DNA of 64,000 bases from Paludibacteraceae bacterium (GCA_017550335.1 JAFZPM010000039.1:1-64000); one strand, 5' to 3'; positions 34,203 through 44,313 are shown, counted from the first letter of the stretch. Notes: generated by a model not told the origin, from the letters alone. Program-made: numbers and translations.

Positions 34203-36215
34203 TCATCCTTTTTTCTTGGCTAATGCCGCCTCCAATTTCACGATCTCGTCCCTGTATTGCGCCGCCTCCAGGAACTCCAACCTCTTGGCGCATTCCTTCA
34301 TCATCTTCTTCGCTTGCTCCAATGCTCTTTCCAGGTCTGCGGTAGATTGGTATTCGGCACGTTCTTCCGCCGCATATCGGGTGGTACTGCTTGCCTTGTA
34401 TTCTTTGCGCTCGGTAGGTTCTTCCTTTGTCAGAATGGCTTTGCTGTTCTTGCCGACGGCCTTAGGCGTTATGTTATGCTCTATGTTGTATTGCATCTGC
34501 TTCTCCCTCCTGCGGTTGGTCTCGTCGATGGTCAGCTGCATGCTCCGCGTGATCTTGTCGGCGTACATGATGACGAGTCCGTTGAGGTTTCTTGCGGCTC
34601 TTCCTGCGGTCTGGGTGAGCGCCCTGTGCGAGCGTAGCATACCCTCCTTGTCGGCATCCAGGATGGCTACCAACGACACTTGCGGCAGGTCGAGTCCCTC
34701 CCTGAGTAGGTTCACGCCCACGAGCACGTCGAAGAGTCCGTTGCGTAGGTCCTCCATGATCTTCACGCGTTCGAGCGTCTCCACGTCGGAGTGGATGTAG
34801 TTGCTTCGTATGCCCATCTTGCAGAGGTAGGCCTGTAGTTCTTCTGCCATGCGTTTCGTGAGGGTGGTGACGAGCACCCGTTCGTCCTTCTCCGTACGGG
34901 TGTGGATCTCCTCGATGAGGTCATCTATCTGGTTGAGCGTCGGACGGACCTCGATGACAGGGTCGAGCAGGCCTGTCGGGCGGATGATTTGCTCCACGAA
35001 CACGCCTTCCGATTTCTCTAGCTCATAGTCCGCTGGTGTGGCGCTGACGTATATCGCTTGTCCCACCATGCTCTCGAACTCTTCGAACTTGAGCGGACGG
35101 TTGTCCAATGCGGAAGGTAGTCTGAAGCCGAAGTCCACGAGCGTGCGCTTCCTGGAGTAGTCGCCACCGTACATGGCATGTATCTGCGGTATCGTCACGT
35201 GGCTCTCGTCTACGACGAGCAGGAAGTCTTTCGGGAAGTAGTCCAGCAGACAGAATGGACGTGTGCCTGGCGCTCGTCCGTCGAAGTAACGTGAGTAGTT
35301 CTCTATGCCGGAGCAGTGCCCCAGTTCGCGAATCATCTCCATGTCGTAGTTGACCCTTTCGTAGAGGCGTTTCGCCTCGAAGACCTTGCCGATGCTCTGG
35401 AAATACTCCACCTGCGTGGTGAGGTCGTCCCCGATCTCTATGAGTGCCTTGTTGATCCTTTCGGGCGTGGTCACGAAGAGGTTGGCGGCGTAGATGTTGA
35501 TCTCCTCGAACGATTCGATGTGCATGCCGTTGACCGGGTCTATGGATTCTATCTCTTCCACCTCGTCGCCCCAGAAATGGATGCGTATGATGTAGTCCGC
35601 ATAGGCGAGGAAGATGTCTATCGTGTCCCCCTTCACCCTGAACCGTCCGTGGTCGAGCTCTATTTCGTTGCGTACATATAGGCTCTCCACCAGTTTGCGC
35701 ATGAGCACGGTCATGCTGATGAGCTGGCCTTGCTTCACGTTGATCATGGTGTCATGGAAGTCGTCGGGGTTGCCTATGCCGTAGAGGCAGGAGACGGACG
35801 ACACGATGATGACGTCTCTTCGTCCGGACAGCAGTGCTGAGGTGGCGGAGAGACGGAGCTTCTCCAGTTCGTCGTTGATGGAGAGGTCTTTCTCGATGTA
35901 GGTGTCGGTGTTGGGCAGATAGGCTTCCGGTTGGAAGTAGTCGTAGTAGGAGACAAAGTACTCCACGGCGTTCTCCGGGAAGAATGCCTTAAACTCTCCG
36001 TACAGCTGTGCCGCCAAGGTCTTGTTGTGGCTGAGGACCAACGTGGGTCGCTTCAGTTCCTTGATGACGTTGGCGATGGTGAATGTCTTGCCCGAACCGG
36101 TGACTCCAAGCAGTGTTTGATGCTTCGTGCCGGCGGCCGCCTCCCTCACCAGTTCGTTGATGGCTTGGGGCTGGTCGCCTGTTGGTGCGAATTCAGATAC
36201 TAACTTGAAGTCCAT
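34203..36215 (-). CDS. uvrB: Excinuclease ABC subunit B
   Basis: This 670-aa damage-verification helicase of nucleotide excision repair receives DNA from UvrA and recruits UvrC. It has Walker A GVTGSGKTF (about 40-48), the damage-probing beta hairpin YYDYFQPEAYLPNTDTYIEKD (about 92-112), the helicase Asp-Glu box VVDESH, and motif VI (QTAGRAARN). The C-terminal UVR domain LEFLEAAQYRDEIVKLE contacts UvrC. Full length. The pspC-domain gene ends 4 nt upstream, so the two are co-transcribed. Confidence 0.98.
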   Translation of the reverse strand: MDFKLVSEFAPTGDQPQAINELVREAAAGTKHQTLLGVTGSGKTFTIANVIKELKRPTLVLSHNKTLAAQLYGEFKAFFPENAVEYFVSYYDYFQPEAYLPNTDTYIEKDLSINDELEKLRLSATSALLSGRRDVIIVSSVSCLYGIGNPDDFHDTMINVKQGQLISMTVLMRKLVESLYVRNEIELDHGRFRVKGDTIDIFLAYADYIIRIHFWGDEVEEIESIDPVNGMHIESFEEINIYAANLFVTTPERINKALIEIGDDLTTQVEYFQSIGKVFEAKRLYERVNYDMEMIRELGHCSGIENYSRYFDGRAPGTRPFCLLDYFPKDFLLVVDESHVTIPQIHAMYGGDYSRKRTLVDFGFRLPSALDNRPLKFEEFESMVGQAIYVSATPADYELEKSEGVFVEQIIRPTGLLDPVIEVRPTLNQIDDLIEEIHTRTEKDERVLVTTLTKRMAEELQAYLCKMGIRSNYIHSDVETLERVKIMEDLRNGLFDVLVGVNLLREGLDLPQVSLVAILDADKEGMLRSHRALTQTAGRAARNLNGLVIMYADKITRSMQLTIDETNRRREKQMQYNIEHNITPKAVGKNSKAILTKEEPTERKEYKASSTTRYAAEERAEYQSTADLERALEQAKKMMKECAKRLEFLEAAQYRDEIVKLEAALAKKKG

Positions 36216-36219
36216 GCGA

Positions 36220-36402
36220 TTAGTTGTTTTTCATGATGACATAGCAGATCAGGTAGGCGACGATCCCGCCTATGCCTGCGCTCATGATCATGATGAGGGC
36301 CCAGATAATTCTGGCGAGTGTCACATCCACATCAAAGTATTGGGCGAATCCGCCAGCCACACCAAGAAACACCTTGCCTTTTGATAATCCAAACTTTTTC
36401 AT
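36220..36402 (-). CDS. PspC-domain small membrane protein
   Basis: A 60-aa protein consisting of one PspC domain: KVFLGVAGGFAQYFDVDVTLARIIWAL followed by a membrane helix (IMIMSAGIGGIVAYLICYVIM). In other bacteria PspC senses envelope stress and controls PspA or acts on its own; no pspA or pspF lies nearby. It is in the same direction as pepD (45 nt upstream) and uvrB (4 nt downstream). Confidence 0.9.
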   Translation of the reverse strand: MKKFGLSKGKVFLGVAGGFAQYFDVDVTLARIIWALIMIMSAGIGGIVAYLICYVIMKNN

Positions 36403-36447
36403 TCCTTTTCGTTTATCGTTTATGTAATAGTTCCTGTTTATTCCCTG

Positions 36448-37896
36448 TTATATCTTTCCCAGCACATCGATCAGATGCTTCCAGAACTTCTCGACGGTTG
36501 GTATTTCGCAACGCTCTGCAGGTGAGTGGTTGCCGATGATGGTAGGACCGATGGAGATCATGTCCATGTCCGGATACTTCTCGATGATGAGTCCGCACTC
36601 CAGACCTGCGTGGATGGCGCCCACCACCGGTTTTTCCCCGAAGAGTCTCTCGTAAGAGCTTGCCACGATGTTCTTTAGTTCGGAGTTCATGTTTGGCTTC
36701 CATCCAGGGTATCCGTCGCTATGTTTCACGGTTGCGCCTGCCAATGCGAATACGGCTTCCACACGGTCCTTGATGTCGTGTTTCTTGCTGTTGGTCGAGC
36801 TTCGTTGGCTGGTGGCCACGACGATTTTACCCTCCTTCTCCTTGATGGAGGCGAGGTTGGTGGAGGTCTCCGGCAATCCTTCTATCTCCGTGCTCATCTC
36901 GATCACACCGTGCGGACAAGCGTAGAGTGCGTTGATGAGCCTGTTGGCTCCTTCCTGTTCGTATACCTGCTCTTCCGCATTGGTCGATTCGAGGTCGATG
37001 ACTAGTTCCTTTTCCGTCGGGTATTCCGCCTCGATGGTGCTGATGTAATGGTTCAGCGCGACACGGATCTCCTCTTTCTTGTTCCAGTCGATGCAGAGGG
37101 TGGCGTGCGCTTCCCTCGGGATGGCGTTGTGGAGGTTACCTCCTTCGATGCGGCAGAGGTGGATCGGGTATTTCTTCGATTCGTTCCAAAGGAATCTGGC
37201 CAGGATCTTGATGGCGTTGCCCCGACCTTTGTTGATGTCGTCTCCGGAGTGTCCTCCTTGCAGACCTTTGACGAAGATATTGAGGAAGAAGGCTCCTTGT
37301 GGTGCGGCGACTCTCTTCAGGTCGAACGTGGCGACAGTGTCGATGCCTCCTGCGCAGCCGATGCAGAATCTACCGTCCTCCTCCGAATCCAGATTGATGA
37401 GTCTCCTCGACTGGAGCCAACCCGCCTTGACGTGTTGTGCGCCGGTCAGGCCACGCTCCTCATCCACCGTGATGAGGCATTCGAGCGGACCGTGTTGTAT
37501 CGTGTCGGATTCCAGTACCGCTAGGATGGCGGCCACACCGATTCCGTCGTCCGCTCCGAGGGTTGTGCCTTGCGCCTTCAGCCAATCCCCCTCCACGACG
37601 GTGCGGATAGGGTCGTTGTCGAAGTCATGTTCCGTGCCTGCGTTCTTTTCGCAGACCATGTCCATGTGCGCTTGGAGAAGTACGGAAGGAGCGGACTCTC
37701 TTCCCTTTGTGGCCTTCTTGCGGATGAGTACGTTGCCTACTTCATCCATTTCGGCTTCCAATCCATGTTTTTGGGCGAATCCCATGAGGAACGCTCCTAT
37801 CTTTCCCTCTTTCCCCGATGGATGGGGAATGTCGCATATATCCTTGAATCTTGCCCAAAGCTCTTTAGGCTCCAAATCATTTATAGTCTTCATCAT
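36448..37896 (-). CDS. pepD: Aminoacyl-histidine dipeptidase (M20 family)
   Basis: This 482-aa cytoplasmic zinc dipeptidase is of the PepD/carnosinase type and hydrolyses Xaa-His and other dipeptides. Metal and catalytic motifs are in order: LLQAHMDMVCEK (His, catalytic Asp), TTLGADDGIGVA (bridging Asp), VDEERGLTGAQHV (catalytic Glu and metal Glu), LINLDSEEDG (metal Asp), and IHAGLECGLI near the C-terminus. A lid/dimerisation insert separates the halves. Length matches PepD of Bacteroidota. The gene faces recG across an AT-rich divergent region. Confidence 0.95.
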   Translation of the reverse strand: MMKTINDLEPKELWARFKDICDIPHPSGKEGKIGAFLMGFAQKHGLEAEMDEVGNVLIRKKATKGRESAPSVLLQAHMDMVCEKNAGTEHDFDNDPIRTVVEGDWLKAQGTTLGADDGIGVAAILAVLESDTIQHGPLECLITVDEERGLTGAQHVKAGWLQSRRLINLDSEEDGRFCIGCAGGIDTVATFDLKRVAAPQGAFFLNIFVKGLQGGHSGDDINKGRGNAIKILARFLWNESKKYPIHLCRIEGGNLHNAIPREAHATLCIDWNKKEEIRVALNHYISTIEAEYPTEKELVIDLESTNAEEQVYEQEGANRLINALYACPHGVIEMSTEIEGLPETSTNLASIKEKEGKIVVATSQRSSTNSKKHDIKDRVEAVFALAGATVKHSDGYPGWKPNMNSELKNIVASSYERLFGEKPVVGAIHAGLECGLIIEKYPDMDMISIGPTIIGNHSPAERCEIPTVEKFWKHLIDVLGKI

Positions 37897-38333
37897 TCAA
37901 TATTTTTTGTTCTGTAAAGATACGCTTTTATGGTGATGTTGCCAATAGATTATTTGTATAAAAAAAGTAAGCTTGAGACTAATCCTAGCCCCAAGCCCCA
38001 CTACACTGATACTTTAAACAACCTATATAGACACAGAGGCTTTCGCCTGCTGTGGCAAATTCTTTTATTCAAGAGAGTGCCAAAATTGTTTGCTCTACAT
38101 AAAGGGTAGGGCAAAAATCGTGCCATTGCCCCTTGTTTTGTGGAATAAAAATCCATTTACCCAAATTATATTGACTATGTTGGATAATGTGATTGTTGTA
38201 TTGATGTGAATTTTTAACTATTTTGCGGGTGATTCCACACTTTTTCCCCTCCTTTGAAAATCTTTGGGCATGGTTTGGGGGGCTTGCGTCTCTCTTTGTT
38301 CTTTGGAAATGGTCTCTTTTCTTTTCTTTTTTG
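37897..38333. other. Divergent intergenic region pepD-recG
   Basis: About 440 AT-rich bp. One stable hairpin (38032-38054: CACAGAGGC, loop TTTC, GCCT, bulge, CTGTG) has no U-run; it could belong to an unrecognised RNA or be a repeat remnant. No tRNA fold and no convincing ORF were found. Confidence 0.45.
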
Positions 38334-38341
38334 TAATTTTG
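38334..38341 (+). promoter_or_regulatory. recG promoter -7 box
   Basis: TAATTTTG is an exact TAnnTTTG match about 28 nt upstream of the recG start chosen here. It supports the start at 38369 over the longer frame, whose ATG at 38264 would precede the promoter. Confidence 0.5.
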
Positions 38342-38368
38342 TGTAGACGAGAGAGGAATATTAAGGAC

Positions 38369-40480
38369 ATGCCCGATTTTTTGGAAAAAGAGATAACCTA
38401 TTTGCCTGGGGTGGGCCCCAAGAAGGCGGATGTGCTGAAGAAGGAATTGAATGTTTCTTCTTATGGCGACTTGTTGTATTGTTTTCCTTATCGGTATATT
38501 GACCGTAGCAAGTTCTATCGGATTCGGGAGGTATCTCCTGCCTCCATGTATGTCCAGATACGTGGTATTATTCTGAAGGTGACCACACAGGGAGAGGGTC
38601 GCAAGCAACGGGTTGTGATACTTTTCTCTGACGGGGAATCGACCATTGAACTATTGTTCTTTAAGGGCGTGAAGTATATCCTTGAGAAGTACAAGCCTGG
38701 TCACGAATATGTTGTTTTCGGGAAGGTCTCCGAATTCAATGGACAGTGTAATCTGGTCCACCCTGATATGGAGACGATTAACGAGGCGATGTCCAAGCAG
38801 GCGCTGGGAGGTGTGCAAGGAATGTACAACACTTCCGAGAAGATGAAGAACGCCTTCCTGACTTCCCGTGTTTTGCAGAAACTCATCTCCGAGATTTTCA
38901 ATTCGTTGGGAGAGGCTCGCATCCCTGAGTCGCTTCCTTCCTACATCTTGGAGCAACACCATATGATGTCACGGCATGATGCGTTGAAGAACGTCCATTT
39001 CCCGCAGACTCCCGATGCGTTGCGTTTGGCCCAGTTTAGGCTGAAGTTCGAGGAACTATTTATCATTCAGCTCAATATGCTCCGCCAGCGCAATTATAGG
39101 CGGGCCCGTTTCGTAGGATTCAAGTTCACGAAGATAGGTGACAATTTTAACATGTTCTATAAGAACAAACTCCCGTTCGAGCTTACCAATGCGCAGAAAA
39201 AGGTGATCAAGGAGATATACGGAGACCTCTCCAGTGGCAAGCAGATGAATCGGCTCCTGCAGGGTGATGTCGGTAGCGGAAAGACCATGGTGGCGTTGAT
39301 GTCCATGCTGATGGCTTTGGACAATGGTTTCCAAGCCTCCATGATGGCTCCGACGGAGATCTTGGCGCAGCAGCATTTCTCCTCCATTTCGCAGATGCTG
39401 GAAGGAATGGATGTGCGGGTGGCGCTCTTGACCGGTTCGTCGAAGAAGAAGGAGCGGGAGGTGATTCTGCAGGGAGTGCGTGATGGTTCTGTGCAGATTT
39501 TGATAGGAACCCATGCCTTGCTGGAGGATGATGTCGTCTTTTCACACCTTGGCTTGGTGGTCATTGATGAGCAACATCGCTTCGGTGTCGCCCAGCGCGC
39601 TAAGTTGTGGGGCAAGAGCGAGCAACCTCCCCATGTTCTGGTGATGACCGCCACCCCTATTCCTCGCACGTTGGCGATGACGCTTTACGGCGACTTGGAT
39701 GTCTCCGTCATAGATGAGTTGCCTCCCGGACGTAAGCCGGTACAGACGATCCATCGTCTTGACAATGCCCGGGGCATGTTGTACGATTTCATCAAGAAGC
39801 AGATCGCCTTGGGTAGGCAGGCTTATATCGTCTACCCGATGATCCAGGAGTCCGAGCGTTCTGACTATGCGAATATTGAGGCTGGCTACGAGTCCCTTCA
39901 GCAGGTATTTCCTGAACCGCAGTACCATTTGGGTATGGTGCACGGAAAGATGAAACCTGATGAGAAGGATGCGCAGATGAGGCAGTTCGCGGCGGGCGAG
40001 TTGAACATCCTGGTGGCCACGACTGTGATCGAGGTGGGTGTCAATGTGCCCAATGCCTCCGTCATGTTGATCGAGAGCGCGGAACGATTCGGGCTTTCCC
40101 AGCTCCATCAGTTGCGGGGCAGGGTAGGGCGTGGAGCGGACCAGTCTTATTGCATGTTGGTCACTTCCCCGAAGTTATCCGGCGAAGGACGACAACGCAT
40201 GGAGGTGATGACCCGTACGAACAACGGATTCGAGATTTCGGAGGTTGATTTGAAGATGCGTGGTCCGGGAGACTTGGAGGGTACGCAGCAGAGCGGTGTC
40301 GCCATCAGTCTCAAGATAGCCAATTTGGCTACGGATGGTCAGATCATACAGTTCGCCCGTGAGGTGGCTGAGAAGGTGCTGGATGAGGATCCGGACCTGT
40401 TGGAGGAGAAGAATATCCTATTGAACCAGCGTCTTGACCGTATGGCGAAAGAGACTAAGAATTGGGGTGTTATTTCGTGA
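38369..40480 (+). CDS. recG: ATP-dependent DNA helicase RecG
   Basis: This 703-aa helicase reverses stalled forks and branch-migrates recombination intermediates. The start at 38369 (MPDFLEKEITYLPGVGPKKADVL) is chosen for its AAGGA ribosome site and because the helix-hairpin-helix-like sequence YLPGVGPKKADVL is the usual RecG N-terminus. An OB-fold wedge domain follows (about 60-160). Helicase motifs are Walker A LLQGDVGSGKTMVAL, DEQH box VIDEQHRFGVAQR, TATPIPRT (motif III) and QLRGRVGRG (motif VI). The C-terminal end overlaps or abuts the next gene. Confidence 0.97.
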   Translation: MPDFLEKEITYLPGVGPKKADVLKKELNVSSYGDLLYCFPYRYIDRSKFYRIREVSPASMYVQIRGIILKVTTQGEGRKQRVVILFSDGESTIELLFFKGVKYILEKYKPGHEYVVFGKVSEFNGQCNLVHPDMETINEAMSKQALGGVQGMYNTSEKMKNAFLTSRVLQKLISEIFNSLGEARIPESLPSYILEQHHMMSRHDALKNVHFPQTPDALRLAQFRLKFEELFIIQLNMLRQRNYRRARFVGFKFTKIGDNFNMFYKNKLPFELTNAQKKVIKEIYGDLSSGKQMNRLLQGDVGSGKTMVALMSMLMALDNGFQASMMAPTEILAQQHFSSISQMLEGMDVRVALLTGSSKKKEREVILQGVRDGSVQILIGTHALLEDDVVFSHLGLVVIDEQHRFGVAQRAKLWGKSEQPPHVLVMTATPIPRTLAMTLYGDLDVSVIDELPPGRKPVQTIHRLDNARGMLYDFIKKQIALGRQAYIVYPMIQESERSDYANIEAGYESLQQVFPEPQYHLGMVHGKMKPDEKDAQMRQFAAGELNILVATTVIEVGVNVPNASVMLIESAERFGLSQLHQLRGRVGRGADQSYCMLVTSPKLSGEGRQRMEVMTRTNNGFEISEVDLKMRGPGDLEGTQQSGVAISLKIANLATDGQIIQFAREVAEKVLDEDPDLLEEKNILLNQRLDRMAKETKNWGVIS

Positions 40481-40491
40481 TTTTAAATTAC

Positions 40492-40983
40492 ATGCGTATG
40501 AATGAGCGGAAAGATATCGATGAGGGCATCTACGTCGATTTGGACGATAGGATAGAGCCTTTGTTGGAAAAACCATATTGGATTGTGGATATGCTCCCGA
40601 AACAGGTTCCTGCGAACTCTGACGGGCAGTATTTCAGGGTGGAGGCTTATTTCTTTCAAGATATCGGGAGGAGGAGATCCTTATATGCGAAATTCGCCCG
40701 TGTAATGTTGAAACTGAACTGTTATGTCGGTATCGATGTGCGGTGTTCGGAGTCTCGATGGATAAGCAATCCGGACCCTGCGTTTTTGTTTGACAGGATT
40801 CTCTTTAACGGAGAAGGGGAACGTTCCGTTTATGTTCTATTCGACAACCGTGAGTCATTGGTGGTTTTGCATGACGAAGATACCAATATGACCGTTTATA
40901 ATGTCCGTGCCGACCTGTTGGATCTGCTCCGTTCGTTGGCCGCTTCCGAAGGCTTGTTTGTGTGGTCTCCTTCTGTCCAGTAG
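40492..40983 (+). CDS. Conserved-looking hypothetical protein downstream of recG
   Basis: About 163 aa from the ATG at 40492 (or 40498, MNERKDIDEG). It lies 11 nt after recG and is probably co-transcribed. It has no signal peptide or membrane segment. Visible features are LEKPYWIVDMLPKQVP near the N-terminus and an acidic, hydrophobic body with DRILFNGEGERSVYVLFDNRESLVVLHDEDTNMTVYNV. I do not recognise the family; Bacteroidota often carry such a small acidic protein beside recG, but that is a general impression. Confidence 0.65.
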   Translation: MRMNERKDIDEGIYVDLDDRIEPLLEKPYWIVDMLPKQVPANSDGQYFRVEAYFFQDIGRRRSLYAKFARVMLKLNCYVGIDVRCSESRWISNPDPAFLFDRILFNGEGERSVYVLFDNRESLVVLHDEDTNMTVYNVRADLLDLLRSLAASEGLFVWSPSVQ

Positions 40984-41135
40984 GAGATAGTTCCCTTCGA
41001 TGTTTGTCTATTTGGGGAGGGGCTTCCCTCCGTTTCATCTTTCACTCTAGATTTGAAGGCTCGTGTTTGGGCGGGTAGTTCAGGCAGATGGGGGCGTTTT
41101 CTCCATTTCTTTCAGGGGGACTTCGGGCATAGGCG

Positions 41136-41167
41136 AAAAAAAAAAGAGCCATCCCGAAGGACAGCTC
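41136..41167 (-). terminator. Terminator of the OmpA gene
   Basis: On the minus strand GAGCTGTCC, TTCG tetraloop, GGATGGCTC (two G-U pairs), then about ten T. Confidence 0.92.
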
Positions 41168-41190
41168 TTTTATTACCTTGTTACAGGTTA

Positions 41191-42417
41191 TTATTTAGAG
41201 AACAAGCTAACCTCTACACGACGGTTCTTTGCTCTACCTGCAGCGGTGTTGTTAGAAGCGATTGGCTTGCTGCTACCGAAGCCCTCAGACTCGATGTTAG
41301 CTGCGTCAACGCCCTTGTTAACCAAGTAAGTGCGAACTGAAGTTGCACGATCCTTAGAAAGTTGCAAGTTCTTAGCGGCCTTACCTACGTTGTCAGTGTG
41401 ACCAGACAACTTAACAGACCACTCAGGGTGCTTAACGAGCAACTCAGCCAAACCATTCAAGTATTGGAATGAACCCTCCTTGATGATAGCCTTGCCAGAC
41501 TCGAATTCCAAGTTAGACATTGCAGTTTCGATGATCTTAGCCTCCTCAACAGTTGGCTTGTAAGCAACTTTTGGTCTTGTAGCTCTGATGTGGCGATCCA
41601 AAGAGTCTTGAGTGAATTTGATATCGCTTTGCAACTTCTTGATTTGAGCGTTTTGATCGTCGATCTTCTGCTCCATCTTAGCAACTGCCTCTTCGCAAGC
41701 CTTCTTTTGAGCGTCGAATACGTTGCTGAAGTCAGGCAACTCAACTTGAGGGATGTAATCAGCCCAAGCGATGTTGCGGATGTTGCTTTCGCCAGCGAAT
41801 TTAACGCGAACACCGGCAACTGCAGTTCCGTAAGAACGGCCAGCTGAATAGTTCGTGTACACCTCGTTAGAGTGCAGACGGTAGTGAGCACCCAAGAAGA
41901 TACCGATCCACTTGCTTACGTTGTACTCCAATTTAGAACCAGCGACGAACAACATCTTAGCGCCGTTGTCATCCTTTCCGTTCTCGAACTCGTAGTTGTA
42001 GATAGTAGCACCCAAACCAGCAGTTCCGTACCAGTTCAATTTCTGCCATCCTGCAGAACGATATGGAGCGATGATGTTAGAAAGGTTCACCGATCCGAAG
42101 ATGTCGATGTCGTGGAACTTAGCGTCCATCTCAGGGAATCCCTTGATAGCGTCTTGGTTCTTCTTGATGAACATGTACTCAAGACCCAATCCCCAACGAG
42201 GATTGAAAGTTCTCTCTACGATACCTCCAATTGCCAAACCAACTTTTTGATCTGATGCTCTCAGGTAGTTGATACCACCATCTACGGCTACTGACCAGTG
42301 GTTGAATGACTCTGATGCTGAAGCCTCAGCTTGCTCTGCATCTGTTGCGGCGTCTTGTGCGTTAGCAGAAAATGCTAAGCCCATTGCGGCGAATAAAGCC
42401 AAAAAACTCTTTTTCAT
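41191..42417 (-). CDS. OmpA-family outer-membrane protein
   Basis: A 408-aa protein. It has a signal peptide (MKKSFLALFAAMGLAFSANAQ), then a short Ala/Glu-rich acidic segment, and a barrel domain (about 38-225, beginning HWSVAVDGGINYLRASDQ). A coiled coil follows (about 240-275, KKACEEAVAKMEQKIDDQNAQIKKLQSDI), then a C-terminal OmpA domain with VKLSGHTDNVGKAAKNLQLSKDRATSVR and the terminal NRRVEVSLF. It anchors the outer membrane to peptidoglycan. Codon use is biased like a highly expressed gene. It follows rpsA on the same strand after 96 nt and has its own strong terminator. Confidence 0.93.
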   Translation of the reverse strand: MKKSFLALFAAMGLAFSANAQDAATDAEQAEASASESFNHWSVAVDGGINYLRASDQKVGLAIGGIVERTFNPRWGLGLEYMFIKKNQDAIKGFPEMDAKFHDIDIFGSVNLSNIIAPYRSAGWQKLNWYGTAGLGATIYNYEFENGKDDNGAKMLFVAGSKLEYNVSKWIGIFLGAHYRLHSNEVYTNYSAGRSYGTAVAGVRVKFAGESNIRNIAWADYIPQVELPDFSNVFDAQKKACEEAVAKMEQKIDDQNAQIKKLQSDIKFTQDSLDRHIRATRPKVAYKPTVEEAKIIETAMSNLEFESGKAIIKEGSFQYLNGLAELLVKHPEWSVKLSGHTDNVGKAAKNLQLSKDRATSVRTYLVNKGVDAANIESEGFGSSKPIASNNTAAGRAKNRRVEVSLFSK

Positions 42418-42513
42418 ACTCTCTTGTTATAAAATTAATTGTTTAAAATTTCTAATTCCACACAAATATCCGAAATTTTTTTCATATATAAAAATTATTC
42501 GAATATTTTGCGC

Positions 42514-44313
42514 TTATTTTTTTTCGTTGGCGTCCAACTGATTTTTCAAGGCTGCCAGCTCTTCGATGTCACCCAATGTAGCTTTCTCCACTGCGATGAT
42601 TGGTTCAGCTTTCTTAGATGACTTCTTCTTGCGGGTATCCTTCTTCTCCTCAGTCTCCTCTCCGTTAGCTGCCTTTTGAGCATCCTCGAAGATACGGCTG
42701 TGGGACAAGATGATTCTCTTAGAGTCTTTGTTGAACTCGATAACCTTGAATGGGAGCTTCTCGTCCACCTTCGCCATGCTCTTGTCTTCCTTAACTAAGT
42801 GCTTTGGTGTAGCGAAACCTTCCACGCCGTAAGGCAATGCGATGACAGCGCCCTTGTCCATCATCTCGATGATGGTTCCCTCGTGGATGGAGTCTACTGT
42901 GAAGATGTTCTCGAATACGTCCCAAGGATTGTCCTCCAATTGCTTGTGACCCAAGCTCAGACGACGGTTCTCCTTGTCGATCTCCAATACTTGCACCTCG
43001 ATGTCCGCACCAATCTGAGTGAACTCTGATGGGTGTTTGATCTTCTTCGTCCATGAAAGGTCTGAGATGTGGATCAAACCGTCTACGCCCTCAGCGATCT
43101 CAACGAATACTCCGAAGTTCGTGAAGTTGCGAACCTTTGCGGTGTGCTTCGTGCCGACAGCATAGTCTGTATCGATGGTATCCCATGGATCTGGTTTCAG
43201 TTGCTTGATGCCCAAAGACATCTTTCTCTCCTCGCGGTCCAAAGTCAAAACGACTGCCTCTACCTCGTCACCGACCTTCATGAAGTCTTGCGCGCTGCGC
43301 AGGTGCTGAGACCAAGACATCTCGGATACGTGGATCAAGCCCTCTACGCCTGGAGCGATCTCTACGAACGCACCGTAGTCAGCCATCACAACTACCTTAC
43401 CCTTCACCTTGTCACCTACCTTCAAGTTAGGATCCAAAGCATCCCATGGATGAGGAGTCAATTGCTTCAAACCAAGGGCGATTCTCTTCTTGTCGTCGTC
43501 GAAGTCGAGGATAACGACGTTCAACTTCTGATCCAAAGAGACGATCTCCTCCGGGTGTGTTACGCGACCCCAAGACAAGTCTGTGATGTGGATCAAACCG
43601 TCTACGCCACCCAAGTCGATGAATACACCGTAAGAAGTGATGTTCTTGACTGTTCCTTCCAATACTTGTCCCTTCTCGAGCTTCGAGATGATATCTTTCT
43701 TCTGTTGCTCCAACTCCGCCTCGATGAGCGCTTTGTGGGAAACAACGACGTTCTTGAATTCGTGGTTGATTTTTACGACTTTGAATTCCATTGTCTTGCC
43801 TACGAACACATCGTAATCACGGATAGGCTTAACATCGATCTGTGAACCTGGCAAGAATGCCTCGATACCGAATACGTCCACGATCATACCACCCTTCGTG
43901 CGGCACTTGATGTAACCAGTGATAACTTTGTCGTTCTCCAATGCCTCGTTGACGCAATCCCAAGAACGGGCTGCACGGGCTTTCTTGTGTGAAAGGATCA
44001 ATTGTCCCTTCTTGTCCTCTTGGCTCTCGATGTATACCTCTACTTCGTCGCCAATCTTCAAATCCGGGTTGTAACGGAACTCGTTCATGGAAACGATACC
44101 GTCTGACTTGTAGCCTACATTGACTACAACTTCCCTCTTGTTCATTGAGATTACCTTTCCGATAACTACGTCCTTGTCCTTTACGACGTTCAATGTGTCA
44201 TCGTACTTCTTGGTCAGTTCTTCGCGACTTACATTCGTCTGCACGTCGCCATTCTCGTAAGCGTCCCAATCAAAACCTTCTACAGGCGCTACGTTTTTTG
44301 TTAATTCACTCAT
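42514..44313 (-). CDS. rpsA: 30S ribosomal protein S1
   Basis: A 599-aa mRNA-binding ribosomal protein made of six S1 (OB-fold) repeats. Typical repeats read GTVKNITSYGVFIDLGGVDGLIHITDLSWGRV, KVVVMADYGAFVEIAPGVEGLIHVSEMSW and KVRNFTNFGVFVEIAEGVDGLIHISDLSW. The acidic N-terminus (PVEGFDWDAYENGD) and the Lys/Glu-rich C-terminal tail are typical of Bacteroidota S1. It helps load mRNAs that lack strong Shine-Dalgarno sites, which are common in this phylum. Its own -7 box (TAACTTTG) lies 60 nt upstream, and a structured RNA gene precedes that. Confidence 0.97.
   Translation of the reverse strand: MSELTKNVAPVEGFDWDAYENGDVQTNVSREELTKKYDDTLNVVKDKDVVIGKVISMNKREVVVNVGYKSDGIVSMNEFRYNPDLKIGDEVEVYIESQEDKKGQLILSHKKARAARSWDCVNEALENDKVITGYIKCRTKGGMIVDVFGIEAFLPGSQIDVKPIRDYDVFVGKTMEFKVVKINHEFKNVVVSHKALIEAELEQQKKDIISKLEKGQVLEGTVKNITSYGVFIDLGGVDGLIHITDLSWGRVTHPEEIVSLDQKLNVVILDFDDDKKRIALGLKQLTPHPWDALDPNLKVGDKVKGKVVVMADYGAFVEIAPGVEGLIHVSEMSWSQHLRSAQDFMKVGDEVEAVVLTLDREERKMSLGIKQLKPDPWDTIDTDYAVGTKHTAKVRNFTNFGVFVEIAEGVDGLIHISDLSWTKKIKHPSEFTQIGADIEVQVLEIDKENRRLSLGHKQLEDNPWDVFENIFTVDSIHEGTIIEMMDKGAVIALPYGVEGFATPKHLVKEDKSMAKVDEKLPFKVIEFNKDSKRIILSHSRIFEDAQKAANGEETEEKKDTRKKKSSKKAEPIIAVEKATLGDIEELAALKNQLDANEKK

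Noticed and set aside
38032..38054. Hairpin considered as a tRNA arm or terminator
   Set aside because: No cloverleaf can be drawn around it and there is no U-run.
38264..38368. N-terminal extension of RecG from the ATG at 38264
   Set aside because: The extension is not RecG-like, and the promoter box and ribosome site lie between it and the ATG at 38369.
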